DNA from: Xanthobacter sp. YC-JY1
GTDB taxonomy: Bacteria > Pseudomonadota > Alphaproteobacteria > Rhizobiales > Xanthobacteraceae
Length of the DNA stretch: 64,000 bases
NCBI RefSeq assembly: GCF_021730305.1
Contig: NZ_CP032674.1
Location: 4,759,001 to 4,823,000 of the forward strand
Reading direction: 5' to 3'
Below, piece by piece: positions 17,884 through 26,123 of this stretch. A program made the position numbers and the translations under genes. Below the pieces are notes generated by a model that was given only the letters and a program-made list of their open reading frames with translations, ran no database searches and was not told the origin of the DNA. Position 1 is the first letter of the stretch; every line of letters begins with the position of its first letter.

Positions 17884-18921
17884 CTACTTCTGGACGAAGC
17901 CGGCCCAGCGCTTGATGGCGTCTTCGCCGGCGGGCGAGGCCCACCAGGCCTGCGACACCAGCACCTGCTTGGCCGCGTTCTCCGGCGCGCTCGGCATCTG
18001 GGTCGCGCGCTCGGGCGAGATCTTGCCGGTGGCGTAGGCGGCCGGGTTGCCCGGGCCGTAGTCGATATAAGCGGGGAAGTTGGCCTGGATGTCCGGCGTC
18101 ATGGCGGCATTCACGAACTTGTAGGCGGTCTCGAGGTTCGGTGCGCCCTTCACGATGCACAGGGAGGTTTCCTGGAGCAGGCCCTGGTTGAAGGTGAAGC
18201 TCACCGGAGCCCCTTCCTTCATCACCGCGGCGACACGACCGTTCCAGGCCATCTCCATGTCGATCTCGCCATCCGCGAGGAGCTGGGCCGACTGGGCGCC
18301 GGAGGTCCACCAAACAGTGATGTGCGGCTTGATCTGCTCCAGCTTCTTGAAGGCCCGGTCCACATCGAGCGGATAGAGCTTGTCGGCCGGCACGCCATCG
18401 GCGAGCAAAGCGGCTTCCATGGTCGCCTGCGGATGGTTGCGCAGGGCACGGGTGCCGGGGAACGCCTTGACGTCCCAGAAGTCCGCCCAGGTCTGCGGCG
18501 CCTTGCTGGCGAACTTCTTCTTGTTGTAGGCGAGCACCGAGGAATAGAACTCGTAGGCCACCGAATACGGCGTCTTGTATTGCGCCGGCATGGATGCCGC
18601 GGTGGGAATATTGGAGAAATCGAGCTTCTCGACCATGCCCTGGTCGCCGCCGCGGACGCAGATGGTGGTCGGCGCGTCGATGACGTCCCAGATGGGCTTG
18701 CCGGTGGCGGCCTGGGTCTTCAGGACCGGCCAGGCGTCCGGCGCGCTGTCCTGGTTGATGGTGATGCCGAGCAGCTTGGCGGCGGGGTTGAGGATGGCCT
18801 TGGTCTGGGCCTCCTGATACGCGCCCCCCTGCGAGACGAAGGTGATCTGCTCTGCAGAGGCGGTCGCCACCGACAGGGCCAGAGCCGCGGTCATCACCGG
18901 GATCGAGACTGAAAAGCGCAT
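17884..18921 (-). CDS. Periplasmic polyamine-type substrate-binding protein (PotD/extracellular SBP family)
   Basis: 345 aa. The signal peptide MRFSVSIPVMTAALALSVAT ends ASA before EQITFVSQGGAYQEAQ. The body has the SBP_bac_8-like segments PIWDVIDAPT, VAYEFYSSVLAYNKKKF and WADFWDVKAFPGTRAL, seen in spermidine/putrescine-type and Fe/amine binding proteins. AGGAG precedes the ATG at 18921, which also starts the signal peptide. The ligand is not readable; a polyamine or a related amine is inferred from the neighbouring oxidase, aminotransferase and semialdehyde dehydrogenase genes. Confidence 0.9.
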   Translation of the reverse strand: MRFSVSIPVMTAALALSVATASAEQITFVSQGGAYQEAQTKAILNPAAKLLGITINQDSAPDAWPVLKTQAATGKPIWDVIDAPTTICVRGGDQGMVEKLDFSNIPTAASMPAQYKTPYSVAYEFYSSVLAYNKKKFASKAPQTWADFWDVKAFPGTRALRNHPQATMEAALLADGVPADKLYPLDVDRAFKKLEQIKPHITVWWTSGAQSAQLLADGEIDMEMAWNGRVAAVMKEGAPVSFTFNQGLLQETSLCIVKGAPNLETAYKFVNAAMTPDIQANFPAYIDYGPGNPAAYATGKISPERATQMPSAPENAAKQVLVSQAWWASPAGEDAIKRWAGFVQK

Positions 18922-18983
18922 GCCTTTTCTCCTCTTGGCCGCTTCGGGCCCTTGCCTTCTGGAAGCCGTCTGCTCGTCCGCCG

Positions 18984-20288
18984 TCATCTTCCGATGGCGT
19001 CGAGGAATTGATAGGCCCCTGCGACCAGCCGCACCGCGGGCTCGCGCAGGGCATAGAACGGAATGGGGTGGAGCGGCTGCCGGGTGATGAGACCGAGATC
19101 CGGCTGGCGCCCCGTCACCAGATCCGCCACATGCCTTCCGATGCCGGAGGCCAGCGCGACGCCGGTGCCGTTATAGCCCACGCTGTAGACCACCCGGTCG
19201 TCGAGCCGTCCGAGATGGGGGAGGCTGTCCAGCGTCATGGCGACGAGGCCGGACCAGCGGTGCGTCACCTTCACCTGAGCAAGCTCGGGGAACTGCCGCA
19301 CCATCGCCTTTTCCAGCGCGGTGAACGCGCTTTCCCGATCGGTCTTCCCGAAGGCGCCGCGGCCGCCATAGAGCAGGCGATCGCCGGCCTTCCGGAACCA
19401 GCGCATCATGCGCCGGGTCTCGGTGTAGCTGCGTCCAGTGCGCAGCAGATGCGCGCCGGGTGTGCCGGTGAGCGGCTCGGTCGCGATCATGGCGGAACGG
19501 AACGGGATGATGGAGGTGCGCACGGCGGCGGTGGCGGGCGTCAGGTCCGAATAGGAATTGGTGGCGATCACCACCTGCCGCGCGGTGATGCGCGCTGCCG
19601 GCGTCTCGATCACCACGCCCGCCCCCTCGCGGCGCAGGCTCAGCACGGGCGAGCGCTCATGGATGGCGATCCCCGCCACCTTGAGCCCGGCGGCGAGGCC
19701 GAGCACGTAATTGAGCGGGTGGACGACCCCGCCATGGGTGTTCAGCATGCCGCCGGTGAAGCCGTGCGAGCCCGTCTCCGCGGCGACCTCTTCTGCGCTC
19801 AGGATGGAGATCGCCGTGTCTGCGAGCGCGCTGCGCAGCCACTCGGCTTCGGTCTTGAGCTGTTCGAGCGTATGCGCATTGTGGGCGCAGCGCAGCGAGC
19901 CGGTGGGCTGGTAGTCCGCCCCCTCGATGCCCAGCTCCGCGATGATCTCGCCCACATGCGCGATGGCCTCAAGCCCGAGATCGTGCATCCGGCGGGCCGT
20001 CTCGATGCCGTGCCGGCTGGCGATATCGCGGAAACCCAGCCGGAACTTGCCCGAGACCACGCCGCCATTGCGCCCGCTCGCGCCCCAGCCGATGCCGTTG
20101 GCCTCCAGCACCACCGACGACAGCCCGGCCTTGGACAGATAGTGAGCGGTGGTGAGGCCGGTATAGCCGCCACCGATCACTGCCACGTCGAAACTCTGGT
20201 CCCCGCTCGCGCTCGCAAATGTGGGACGCGCGACCGAAGTCGCCTGCCACAGCGAGGGGATGTCGGTCGGGAGCGCGGGGGTGACCAT
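18984..20288 (-). CDS. FAD-dependent amine oxidoreductase (PuuB/OrdL-like, DAO family)
   Basis: 434 aa. The ADP-binding motif is VAVIGGGYTGLTTAHYLSKA, followed by VLEANGIGWGASGRNGGVVS, which is the gamma-glutamylputrescine oxidase/OrdL signature, and a C-terminal VGYNGTGVALASGIGRHVAD. Such enzymes oxidise a secondary or primary amine to an aldehyde with release of H2O2 or reduction of an acceptor. In this locus it is likely the first catabolic step after uptake. No glutamylpolyamine synthetase gene is visible in the window, so the substrate may not be glutamylated. Confidence 0.9.
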   Translation of the reverse strand: MVTPALPTDIPSLWQATSVARPTFASASGDQSFDVAVIGGGYTGLTTAHYLSKAGLSSVVLEANGIGWGASGRNGGVVSGKFRLGFRDIASRHGIETARRMHDLGLEAIAHVGEIIAELGIEGADYQPTGSLRCAHNAHTLEQLKTEAEWLRSALADTAISILSAEEVAAETGSHGFTGGMLNTHGGVVHPLNYVLGLAAGLKVAGIAIHERSPVLSLRREGAGVVIETPAARITARQVVIATNSYSDLTPATAAVRTSIIPFRSAMIATEPLTGTPGAHLLRTGRSYTETRRMMRWFRKAGDRLLYGGRGAFGKTDRESAFTALEKAMVRQFPELAQVKVTHRWSGLVAMTLDSLPHLGRLDDRVVYSVGYNGTGVALASGIGRHVADLVTGRQPDLGLITRQPLHPIPFYALREPAVRLVAGAYQFLDAIGR

Positions 20289-20306
20289 GAGGTTTTGCCT
20301 TCTCGC

Positions 20307-21029
20307 TCAGGCGGCTGCGCGGGAGGTGTGGAGTTCCGCGTCCACGGCATCGGCGAGCTGCTTCAGCGTGGAGAAGTGGAAGTCCGGCTTGGTCAGCACC
20401 TTCGGGTCGGGCGTGCCGCCGAAGCCCTTCAGGCCCTGGCGCCGCTCGATCCAGCAGGTGGTGTAGCCCTCGGCCTTGGCGACGCCGATGTCGTGATACT
20501 GGCTCTGTGCCACGTGCAGGATTTCCGACTGGCGGAAACCGTGGGCGGACTGGCGCCCCTTGTTGAAGGCGAAGAAGCGCGGATCCGGCTTGGCGCAGCC
20601 CGTCTCGTCGCAGGTCACGCTGTCGTGGAAGGGGTTCTCTAGCGTCGCCGAATAGGCCGAGAAGGCGGTCCGGTCGGCATTGGTCATGGCGACCAGGCGG
20701 AAATTCTTGCGCAGCCGGCGCAGGGCATCCACCGAATCCGCGAAGGCCGGCCAGCGCAGCACGGCGAGCTGGAAGGCCTCCGCGGTGGCCTCGTCGTTCT
20801 GGAAGCCCCGTTCGGCGGCGAGGGACAGATAGACGTCCTTCATGGCGAAGGAGGAGCGGCCATAGAACTTGTCGCGGCCGCGCTTGTAGGGCTCGAAGAT
20901 GTCGTCGTCGCTGGCCGCCGCCGCCTTCGGGCCGCCCAGCGCGCGCACGGCGTTCAGGACACCCGTCTCGAAGTCGATGAGCGTGCCGACCACGTCGAAC
21001 GTCAGGACTTTGAACTGAGAGAGCTTCAT
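20307..21029 (-). CDS. HAD superfamily hydrolase, haloacid dehalogenase type II-like
   Basis: 240 aa. Motif I is FDVVGTLIDFE with the nucleophilic Asp; motif II is VAMTNADRTAFSAY; motif III and the later acidic segment are CAKPDPRFF and VAQSQYHDIGVAKAEG, with TTCWIERR near the end. This resembles L-2-haloacid dehalogenases, but most genomic members act on other substrates. It sits between the FAD oxidase and the transporter ATPase gene and is likely co-transcribed. What it hydrolyses in amine catabolism is unknown. Confidence 0.85.
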   Translation of the reverse strand: MKLSQFKVLTFDVVGTLIDFETGVLNAVRALGGPKAAAASDDDIFEPYKRGRDKFYGRSSFAMKDVYLSLAAERGFQNDEATAEAFQLAVLRWPAFADSVDALRRLRKNFRLVAMTNADRTAFSAYSATLENPFHDSVTCDETGCAKPDPRFFAFNKGRQSAHGFRQSEILHVAQSQYHDIGVAKAEGYTTCWIERRQGLKGFGGTPDPKVLTKPDFHFSTLKQLADAVDAELHTSRAAA

Positions 21030-21070
21030 CTTACGCTTTCCTTGTGGATGTCGAATTGGGGAGCGGGGTC

Positions 21071-22162
21071 TCAGGGCGCCTGAGGCACCACGATGGTGTC
21101 GTCCGGATGCAGCCGGACGGCGATGCGTTCGCCCGGCGACTTCATCCGGGACCGGTTTTCGTGATTGCTCGGCACCCTCAGGCTCAGGCGGGCGCCGTGG
21201 TCCAGATCCACGAAGATGCGCACGCTCTCGCCCTGGTAGAGCGTTTCCGACACGGTGCCGGAGAGGATGTTCGCGGAGGTGTCCGCGCCGTCCTGCACCA
21301 CCGTGAGCTTCTCGGAGTGCACGGCCAGGAACAGCTTTAGATTGTGCGGAATCGGCCGCGACGAGACGATGCGGGTGCCGCCGAGGTCCACCGAACGGTC
21401 GTCGATGCGCGACACCGGCAGAAGCGTCGCCTCGCCGATGAAGCCGGCAACGAAGGAATCCACCGGGTGGTCGTGCAGCCGCTCCGGCGCATCCACCTGG
21501 ACCACGCGCCCCTTGTTCATGATGGCGATGCGGTCGCTCATGGTGAGCGCCTCGCGCTGGTCGTGGGTCACGTAGATGATGGTGGCGGCAAGCTGGCGGT
21601 GCAGATGCTTGAGCTCGATCTGCATCGTCTCGCGCAACTGCTTGTCGAGAGCCGAAAGCGGCTCGTCCATCAGGATGAGCCGCGGCTCGAAGATCATGGC
21701 TCGGGCAAGCGCGACGCGCTGGCGCTGGCCGCCCGACAGTTCATGGATCTTGCGGTCGCCGAACCCGCCCAGCTCCGTCATCTCCAGCGCCGCCTTGAGC
21801 TTCGCCGGCCATTCGGACTTCGGCATGCGGCGGGCGCGAAGCGGAAAGGTCACGTTCTCGGCGACGCTCATGTGCGGGAAGAGCGCGTAGTTCTGGAACA
21901 CGATGCCGATGTCGCGTTTGTGCGGCGGAGCGAAGGTGATGTCCCGCTCGCCAAGAAACACCGACCCGGAGGTCGGCTGGACGAAGCCGCCGAGGATGCC
22001 GAGCAAGGTCGTCTTGCCGGACCCGGACGGTCCGAGCACGGAGACGAATTCGCCGGGCGCCACCTCGAGGCTGACGTCATCAAGGGCGCAGAACCCGGCG
22101 TAGCGTTTGGTGGCGTTCCGGATGGATACGCCGACTGTTCCGGAAGATGCAGGCCTAATCAT
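21071..22162 (-). CDS. ABC transporter ATPase, PotA-like
   Basis: 363 aa. Walker A GPSGSGKTT, Q-loop VFQNYALFPHMSV, signature LSGGQRQRVALARAM, Walker B LILMDEPLSALD and the switch His in YVTHDQREA are all intact. A C-terminal TOBE domain (about residues 270-360) is typical of the PotA/MalK branch. It energises the PotBC-like permeases encoded downstream on the same strand. It is the first gene of the minus-strand locus. I use the ATG at 22162; a TTG 30 bases upstream is less likely. Confidence 0.95.
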   Translation of the reverse strand: MIRPASSGTVGVSIRNATKRYAGFCALDDVSLEVAPGEFVSVLGPSGSGKTTLLGILGGFVQPTSGSVFLGERDITFAPPHKRDIGIVFQNYALFPHMSVAENVTFPLRARRMPKSEWPAKLKAALEMTELGGFGDRKIHELSGGQRQRVALARAMIFEPRLILMDEPLSALDKQLRETMQIELKHLHRQLAATIIYVTHDQREALTMSDRIAIMNKGRVVQVDAPERLHDHPVDSFVAGFIGEATLLPVSRIDDRSVDLGGTRIVSSRPIPHNLKLFLAVHSEKLTVVQDGADTSANILSGTVSETLYQGESVRIFVDLDHGARLSLRVPSNHENRSRMKSPGERIAVRLHPDDTIVVPQAP

Positions 22163-22194
22163 CGTGCCCCGCTCTGAAAAGCAACGCGGCAACG

Positions 22195-22208
22195 TTACAT
22201 CGCATGTG
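22195..22208. promoter_or_regulatory. TTACAT half-palindrome near the transporter operon start
   Basis: TTACATCGCATGTG lies 33 bases upstream of the PotA-like gene. It repeats the TTACAT...ATGT pattern of the perfect palindrome next to the divergent LysR start. It is a candidate second binding site for that regulator, proposed on pattern only. Confidence 0.4.
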
Positions 22209-22366
22209 TCACCGGACGAACAGGCCCGCGCGCTGGCGCAAGCCGATCCGTGATCGCGATGCCGTCCCCTGTGTCTCTGGCTTTTATCGGCCCTTGTGGG
22301 CCTTCGTTGCGGCGTAGAAGACCAATCTTGCGCGCCGGGTTCAATTGAAAAAAAATTCCGGCTAAG

Positions 22367-22379
22367 TTACATTATGTAA
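22367..22379. promoter_or_regulatory. Perfect palindrome abutting the LysR start codon
   Basis: TTACATTATGTAA is a perfect inverted repeat (6-bp arms, one-base centre) ending at the base before the ATG of the LysR gene. The surroundings are AT-rich (a run of nine A at 22348-22356). A LysR protein bound here would repress its own gene, the usual autoregulation. The motif pattern T-N11-A is present. Confidence 0.5.
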
Positions 22380-23351
22380 ATGCGCAAAATCCGCCTCGCC
22401 TTGCCGTCCATGAATGGCTTCTTCACGTTCGAGGCTGCGGCCCGCTGCGGCAGCTTCGCCCGCGCCGCCGGCGAGCTGAATGTCACGCCCGCCGCCGTCA
22501 GCCGCATGATCGGCCGGCTCGAGGACCACATCGGCACCGCGCTGTTCAACCGCCTGCCCGGTGGCGTGACGCTCACCGAGCCCGGGCTCATTCTCTACGA
22601 AGCCATCTCGCGGGGTTTTTCCGGCATCGAGCACGCTTTGCGCGAAATCGAGGACCGCAATGCCGGCGTGGATACAGTGACCCTCTCGGTCTCGACCGGT
22701 TTCACCACGCACTGGATCATGCCGCGGATGGCGGAGCTGAAGCGGACCTTCCCGACCGTGGAGCTTCGGTTCGAACTCATCATGTCCGCTTTGACGGGGC
22801 CGGTCACCGACGTCGATCTCGGCATGCGCTTCGTGAACGGGCCGGACGAGCGGCACGAGGCGGCCTACATCATGCCCGAGACGCTCCTGCCCATCTGCAG
22901 CCGGGGCTACAGCGAGGCCCACCGCGGGCCGATGAGGTCGACGGAGGAAACCCTCATCTTCCTGAGCGAGGCGCAGCCGAACTGGTCGCACCTCTTCTTT
23001 CCGGAGGACTCGAGCTCGCCCGTCAATTCAATGATCTTCTCGGACTACGCCATCGTGGTTCAGGCCGCCATGCTGGGGCAGGGCGTGGCGCTGGGCTGGA
23101 TGAACGTGGTCTGCCACTGGCTGCGCCACAGGATGCTCATTCCCGCGAGCCCGCGCCTCATGACGACGGGGCGACACTGCCAGTTCGTCCAGTCGCGCGA
23201 CAAGGCCGCGCGCCCCATCGTCAATGAGGTGCGGGACTGGATTATCGCCCGCATCCAGGAGGACATCGCGGTGGTCGCGGACCTCCATCCGCAACTCGGC
23301 CTCGATGAGGTGCTGGAACAGGGAGCGCGTCAGGTGACGTCCAGGAGCTGA
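22380..23351 (+). CDS. LysR family regulator (GcvA-like)
   Basis: 323 aa. The N-terminal winged HTH reads FFTFEAAARCGSFARAAGEL and NVTPAAVSRMIGRLED. An effector-binding domain follows (STGFTTHWIMPRMAEL, DVDLGMRFVNGPDE, AAMLGQGVALGWMNV). The gene is divergent from the amine transport/catabolism operon, the typical arrangement for its regulator. The ATG at 22380 gives the standard N-terminal length but has no Shine-Dalgarno; the mRNA may be leaderless or poorly translated. The inducer is unknown. Confidence 0.92.
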   Translation: MRKIRLALPSMNGFFTFEAAARCGSFARAAGELNVTPAAVSRMIGRLEDHIGTALFNRLPGGVTLTEPGLILYEAISRGFSGIEHALREIEDRNAGVDTVTLSVSTGFTTHWIMPRMAELKRTFPTVELRFELIMSALTGPVTDVDLGMRFVNGPDERHEAAYIMPETLLPICSRGYSEAHRGPMRSTEETLIFLSEAQPNWSHLFFPEDSSSPVNSMIFSDYAIVVQAAMLGQGVALGWMNVVCHWLRHRMLIPASPRLMTTGRHCQFVQSRDKAARPIVNEVRDWIIARIQEDIAVVADLHPQLGLDEVLEQGARQVTSRS

Positions 23352-23794
23352 TCCGGCAGCGGATGCGCGATGGCGCGCGCCCGGGAGGTTTGAGCTCGAG
23401 GTTATTGGGTTCAGGCCGGGCCAGGCGCGGCTGGCGCATCATTTCCTCACCCGCCGAAGCGCCCGATGCGTGGGACAGCTTCCCATGTCTCAGAGACCCC
23501 CCAACAGCCCCCGCCGCATTGCTCCGCCCACGCGCTGCGCAATCGCGGGCGCCAGTATCGCCGCAGAGAACGACGCGACGGAGCCTCAGCTCATTGGCGA
23601 TCTATGGAGACGGGAGAGCCCGAAGAAGGCAGCTGTATACGGGAAGAAGGCCACCGCAAGCGCCTTGCCGGCGACGCCATGCACCACTTGGTGCCGGCCA
23701 AACGATGAGCTGATCTTTCCCACTCCTCCCCACAGTATGCGGCCGGGAACGCAGCACAAAAACAAGCAATGTTTTCGAGTGCTCAGAGAGTGGG

Positions 23795-23808
23795 TGGTGC
23801 CAGGAGAG
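23795..23808. repeat. Candidate attL core
   Basis: TGGTGCCAGGAGAG matches TGGTGCCCAGGAGAG at the tRNA-Leu 3' end (38037-38051) except for one missing C, in the same orientation. It lies 142 bases before the first gene of the element. Homology stops directly on both sides. A one-base indel in a 15-base core leaves it uncertain. Confidence 0.45.
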
Positions 23809-23857
23809 ATGTCCAAGTTTTTCTTGGATCTCAAAGGCTTTGTCTTCGGTGCGGGCG

Positions 23858-23875
23858 TTTCAACGCTCGTTGAAA
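23858..23875. promoter_or_regulatory. 18-base perfect palindrome upstream of the replication genes
   Basis: TTTCAACGCTCGTTGAAA has 8-bp arms and a 2-base centre. It lies about 75 bases before the primase-polymerase start, where a promoter or operator of the element's replication operon would be expected. No T-run follows, so a terminator is less likely. Confidence 0.45.
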
Positions 23876-23949
23876 GATAAAGCGAATTTTCTGCACCGCC
23901 CGCACGAGATTTTCCGTTGCAAACACCTTCGCAGCTGGCGGGTGCTCTG

Positions 23950-24255
23950 ATGGCACCCGTCCTTTCGTATGAAGCTGCCCTCGCTTATGCCGCCCTCGGA
24001 TGGCGGGTCTTCCCGTGCGACCCGCATCCCGACAAGTCGCGCTCGAAGCGGCCTCTGGTGGTGGCGGACAAGGGGACGGACGGCTGGTCGATCGCGGGGA
24101 CCGGCTGGCCCTGGAAGGCGACCTCGGACGAAGCGCAGATCCGCGCGTGGTGGAATTGTTGGCCCAATGCCCTGATCGGCATGAACCCCGGCTGGGCGGG
24201 TGGTTATGTGGTGGACCTCGACCCCAAGGGCGAGCCGGTGGAGACCGGGCCATGA
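23950..24255 (+). CDS. Bifunctional primase-polymerase (Prim-Pol) domain protein, short form
   Basis: 101 aa starting MAPVLSYEAALAYAALGWRV. The segments FPCDPHPDKSRSKRPLV, DEAQIRAWW, ALIGMNPGW and GGYVVDLDPKG match the first half of the AEP-type Prim-Pol domain, including the metal-binding acidic VDLD. Full domains are about 180 residues, so this is a half-length version that ends at an ATGA overlap with the primase-helicase gene. The pair may act together or derive from one split gene. It initiates element DNA replication by inference. Confidence 0.75.
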   Translation: MAPVLSYEAALAYAALGWRVFPCDPHPDKSRSKRPLVVADKGTDGWSIAGTGWPWKATSDEAQIRAWWNCWPNALIGMNPGWAGGYVVDLDPKGEPVETGP

Positions 24256-26123
24256 CCGGCTTCATCGATATGATGGCGGCTGTTGCCGCTCGCCTTCTGG
24301 GGGAGCCGAACCCTCACCATTCGTCCAAGGATGAATGGCGGTATGGGACCCACGGCAGCTTGTCCGTGAAGGTCGGCGGTCCCCACAAGGGGACGTGGAT
24401 CGACCACGAGGCGAGCGAGGGCGGCGGCGTTCTCGACCTCATTGCACGTTGCGTCGGGGGCGGTAAGGAAGGCGCCACCGGCTGGCTCCGCCGGGAGTTC
24501 CCCGACTTTGCTGGCCGCCCCGAGGTGCCCAGCGTCCGTGGGCGCACCGTCGCGACCTATCCCTATCACGACGAGACCGGCACGCTGCTCTTCGAGGTGG
24601 TGCGCTCCGATCCGAAGGATTTCCGCCAGCGGCGCCCCGATGGCGCCGGCGGACATACTTGGAACCTCAAAGGCGTGCGGATGGTCCCCTACCATCTGCC
24701 GGAATTGCTCGAAGCCATCGGCCAGGAGCGCACCGTCTTCATCGTCGAGGGCGAGAAGGATGTGGACCGGCTCGGCCGGCTCAACATCCCGGCGACGTGC
24801 AACGCCGGCGGGGCGGGTAAGTGGCGGGATGACTTCGCGGCCCATTTCGCCGGCGCCGATGTCGTCATCGTGCCGGACAATGACGATGCGGGCCGCGACC
24901 ATGCCGAAAAGGTCGCGCGCTCGCTCGCGTCCGTCGCAGCGCGCGTGCGCGTGCTTGCCCTCGCCGGCCTGCCGCGCAAGGGCGACGTGTCCGACTGGCT
25001 GGATGCCGGCGGCACGGTGGATGAACTGCATCGTCTCGCCGAAGAGGCGCCGACCTGGAAGCCTACCGTCGCCACGCGCCTCCCGGCGGTGTGGTGGGGC
25101 GATGAGGACAAGCAACCGCCCCTGCAATGGCTGGTGAAGGGCATGCTCATCGAGGGCGGGCTTTCGACGGTCTACGGGCCGCCGGGCACCTCGAAGACGT
25201 TCCTTGTGCTCGATCTCGCCTTGCACGTCGCCCACGGCCGGGAATGGTTCGGCCGTCGCGTGGCAACGGGCGGGGTGGTCTATGTATCGGGCGAGGGCGG
25301 CTCCGGCATGCGCCAGCGGATGAAGGCGTGGCGGAAGGAGCGCGACGGGGAGGCAGGGCGGCCCTTCGTGCTGGTGCCCTCCTCCGTCGACCTTTTCGAG
25401 GGCGATGACGGCCTAGAGACACTGATCTCTGACGTTCGGCAGCACGCCGGCATGATGTCGGCACCCCTGCGCCTGGTGGTGCTGGACACGCTCTCGCGGA
25501 TGATCGGCGCGGGTGACGAAGATAAGGCGCGCGACATCAATGTCGTGGTGCAGCGGGCCGAGCGCATGCAGCGCGAGCTCGGGTGCCATGTGCTGGTCGT
25601 GCACCATTCCGGCAAGGATCGCGAGCGCGGCGCACGGGGCTCCAATGCCCTGCTCGGTGCCGTCGACGCGGCCATCGAGATTTCCCGTCATGAGACAGGA
25701 TTGTGTGAAGGCAAGATCGCGAAAGTGAAGGACGGCGGGGACATTGCGCCTTTCACGTACGAGCTGCGGCAATCGGTTCTCGGGGCCGACGAGGACGGTG
25801 ACGACATCACCTCCTGCGTCGTCAAGCCCTCGGATGCGAGCCCCGGCGAGGCGAAGGGACTGCCCAAGCTGACCAACCCCGAGCGGATTGCGCGTGAGGC
25901 GTTGATAGAGGCAATCGATGAGCAGGGCGAGGAGATGCACGGGAGCCATGCCCCCACATCCACCCGCGGTGTGCGCGTCGAGACGTGGCGCGAGTATGCC
26001 TACAGGCGAGGGCTCGGTGATACGCCGGACGCGAAGAAGAAGGCGTTCCAGCGTGCTCGGGAGAGCCTCAAGGCCAAGGGCATCATTGGCATCTGGGAGC
26101 CCTTCGCATGGATAATCCGATGA
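24252..26123 (+). CDS. Phage/satellite primase-helicase (Toprim + RecA-like ATPase)
   Basis: 623 aa. The N-terminal part resembles a primase zinc-finger-like region without the cysteines (WIDHEASEGGGVLDLIARCV). A Toprim domain follows (FIVEGEKDVDRL, then VVIVPDNDDAGRDHAEKVA), then a RepA-like AAA ATPase with Walker A YGPPGTSKTFL, Walker B LRLVVLDTLSRM, and LVVHHSGKDRERGARGSNAL. The C-terminal segment has charged helices. This is the Toprim-AAA replication protein of phages and satellites. It starts at the ATGA overlap with the Prim-Pol gene and ends at another ATGA overlap. Confidence 0.9.
   Translation: MTGFIDMMAAVAARLLGEPNPHHSSKDEWRYGTHGSLSVKVGGPHKGTWIDHEASEGGGVLDLIARCVGGGKEGATGWLRREFPDFAGRPEVPSVRGRTVATYPYHDETGTLLFEVVRSDPKDFRQRRPDGAGGHTWNLKGVRMVPYHLPELLEAIGQERTVFIVEGEKDVDRLGRLNIPATCNAGGAGKWRDDFAAHFAGADVVIVPDNDDAGRDHAEKVARSLASVAARVRVLALAGLPRKGDVSDWLDAGGTVDELHRLAEEAPTWKPTVATRLPAVWWGDEDKQPPLQWLVKGMLIEGGLSTVYGPPGTSKTFLVLDLALHVAHGREWFGRRVATGGVVYVSGEGGSGMRQRMKAWRKERDGEAGRPFVLVPSSVDLFEGDDGLETLISDVRQHAGMMSAPLRLVVLDTLSRMIGAGDEDKARDINVVVQRAERMQRELGCHVLVVHHSGKDRERGARGSNALLGAVDAAIEISRHETGLCEGKIAKVKDGGDIAPFTYELRQSVLGADEDGDDITSCVVKPSDASPGEAKGLPKLTNPERIAREALIEAIDEQGEEMHGSHAPTSTRGVRVETWREYAYRRGLGDTPDAKKKAFQRARESLKAKGIIGIWEPFAWIIR

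Larger units (their letters stand above)
23352..23949. other. 598-base stretch without a convincing gene; left end of the integrated element
   Basis: No open frame here has a recognisable protein or consistent coding bias. It holds the candidate attL core (23795-23808) and an 18-base palindrome (23858-23875). Composition drops in GC after about 23740, fitting a junction between chromosome and mobile element. The part before 23795 should be original chromosome. Confidence 0.6.

Noticed and set aside
23363-23880. Several overlapping short open frames on both strands after the LysR gene
   Set aside because: None has a plausible start signal or domain, and they cross the presumed element boundary.
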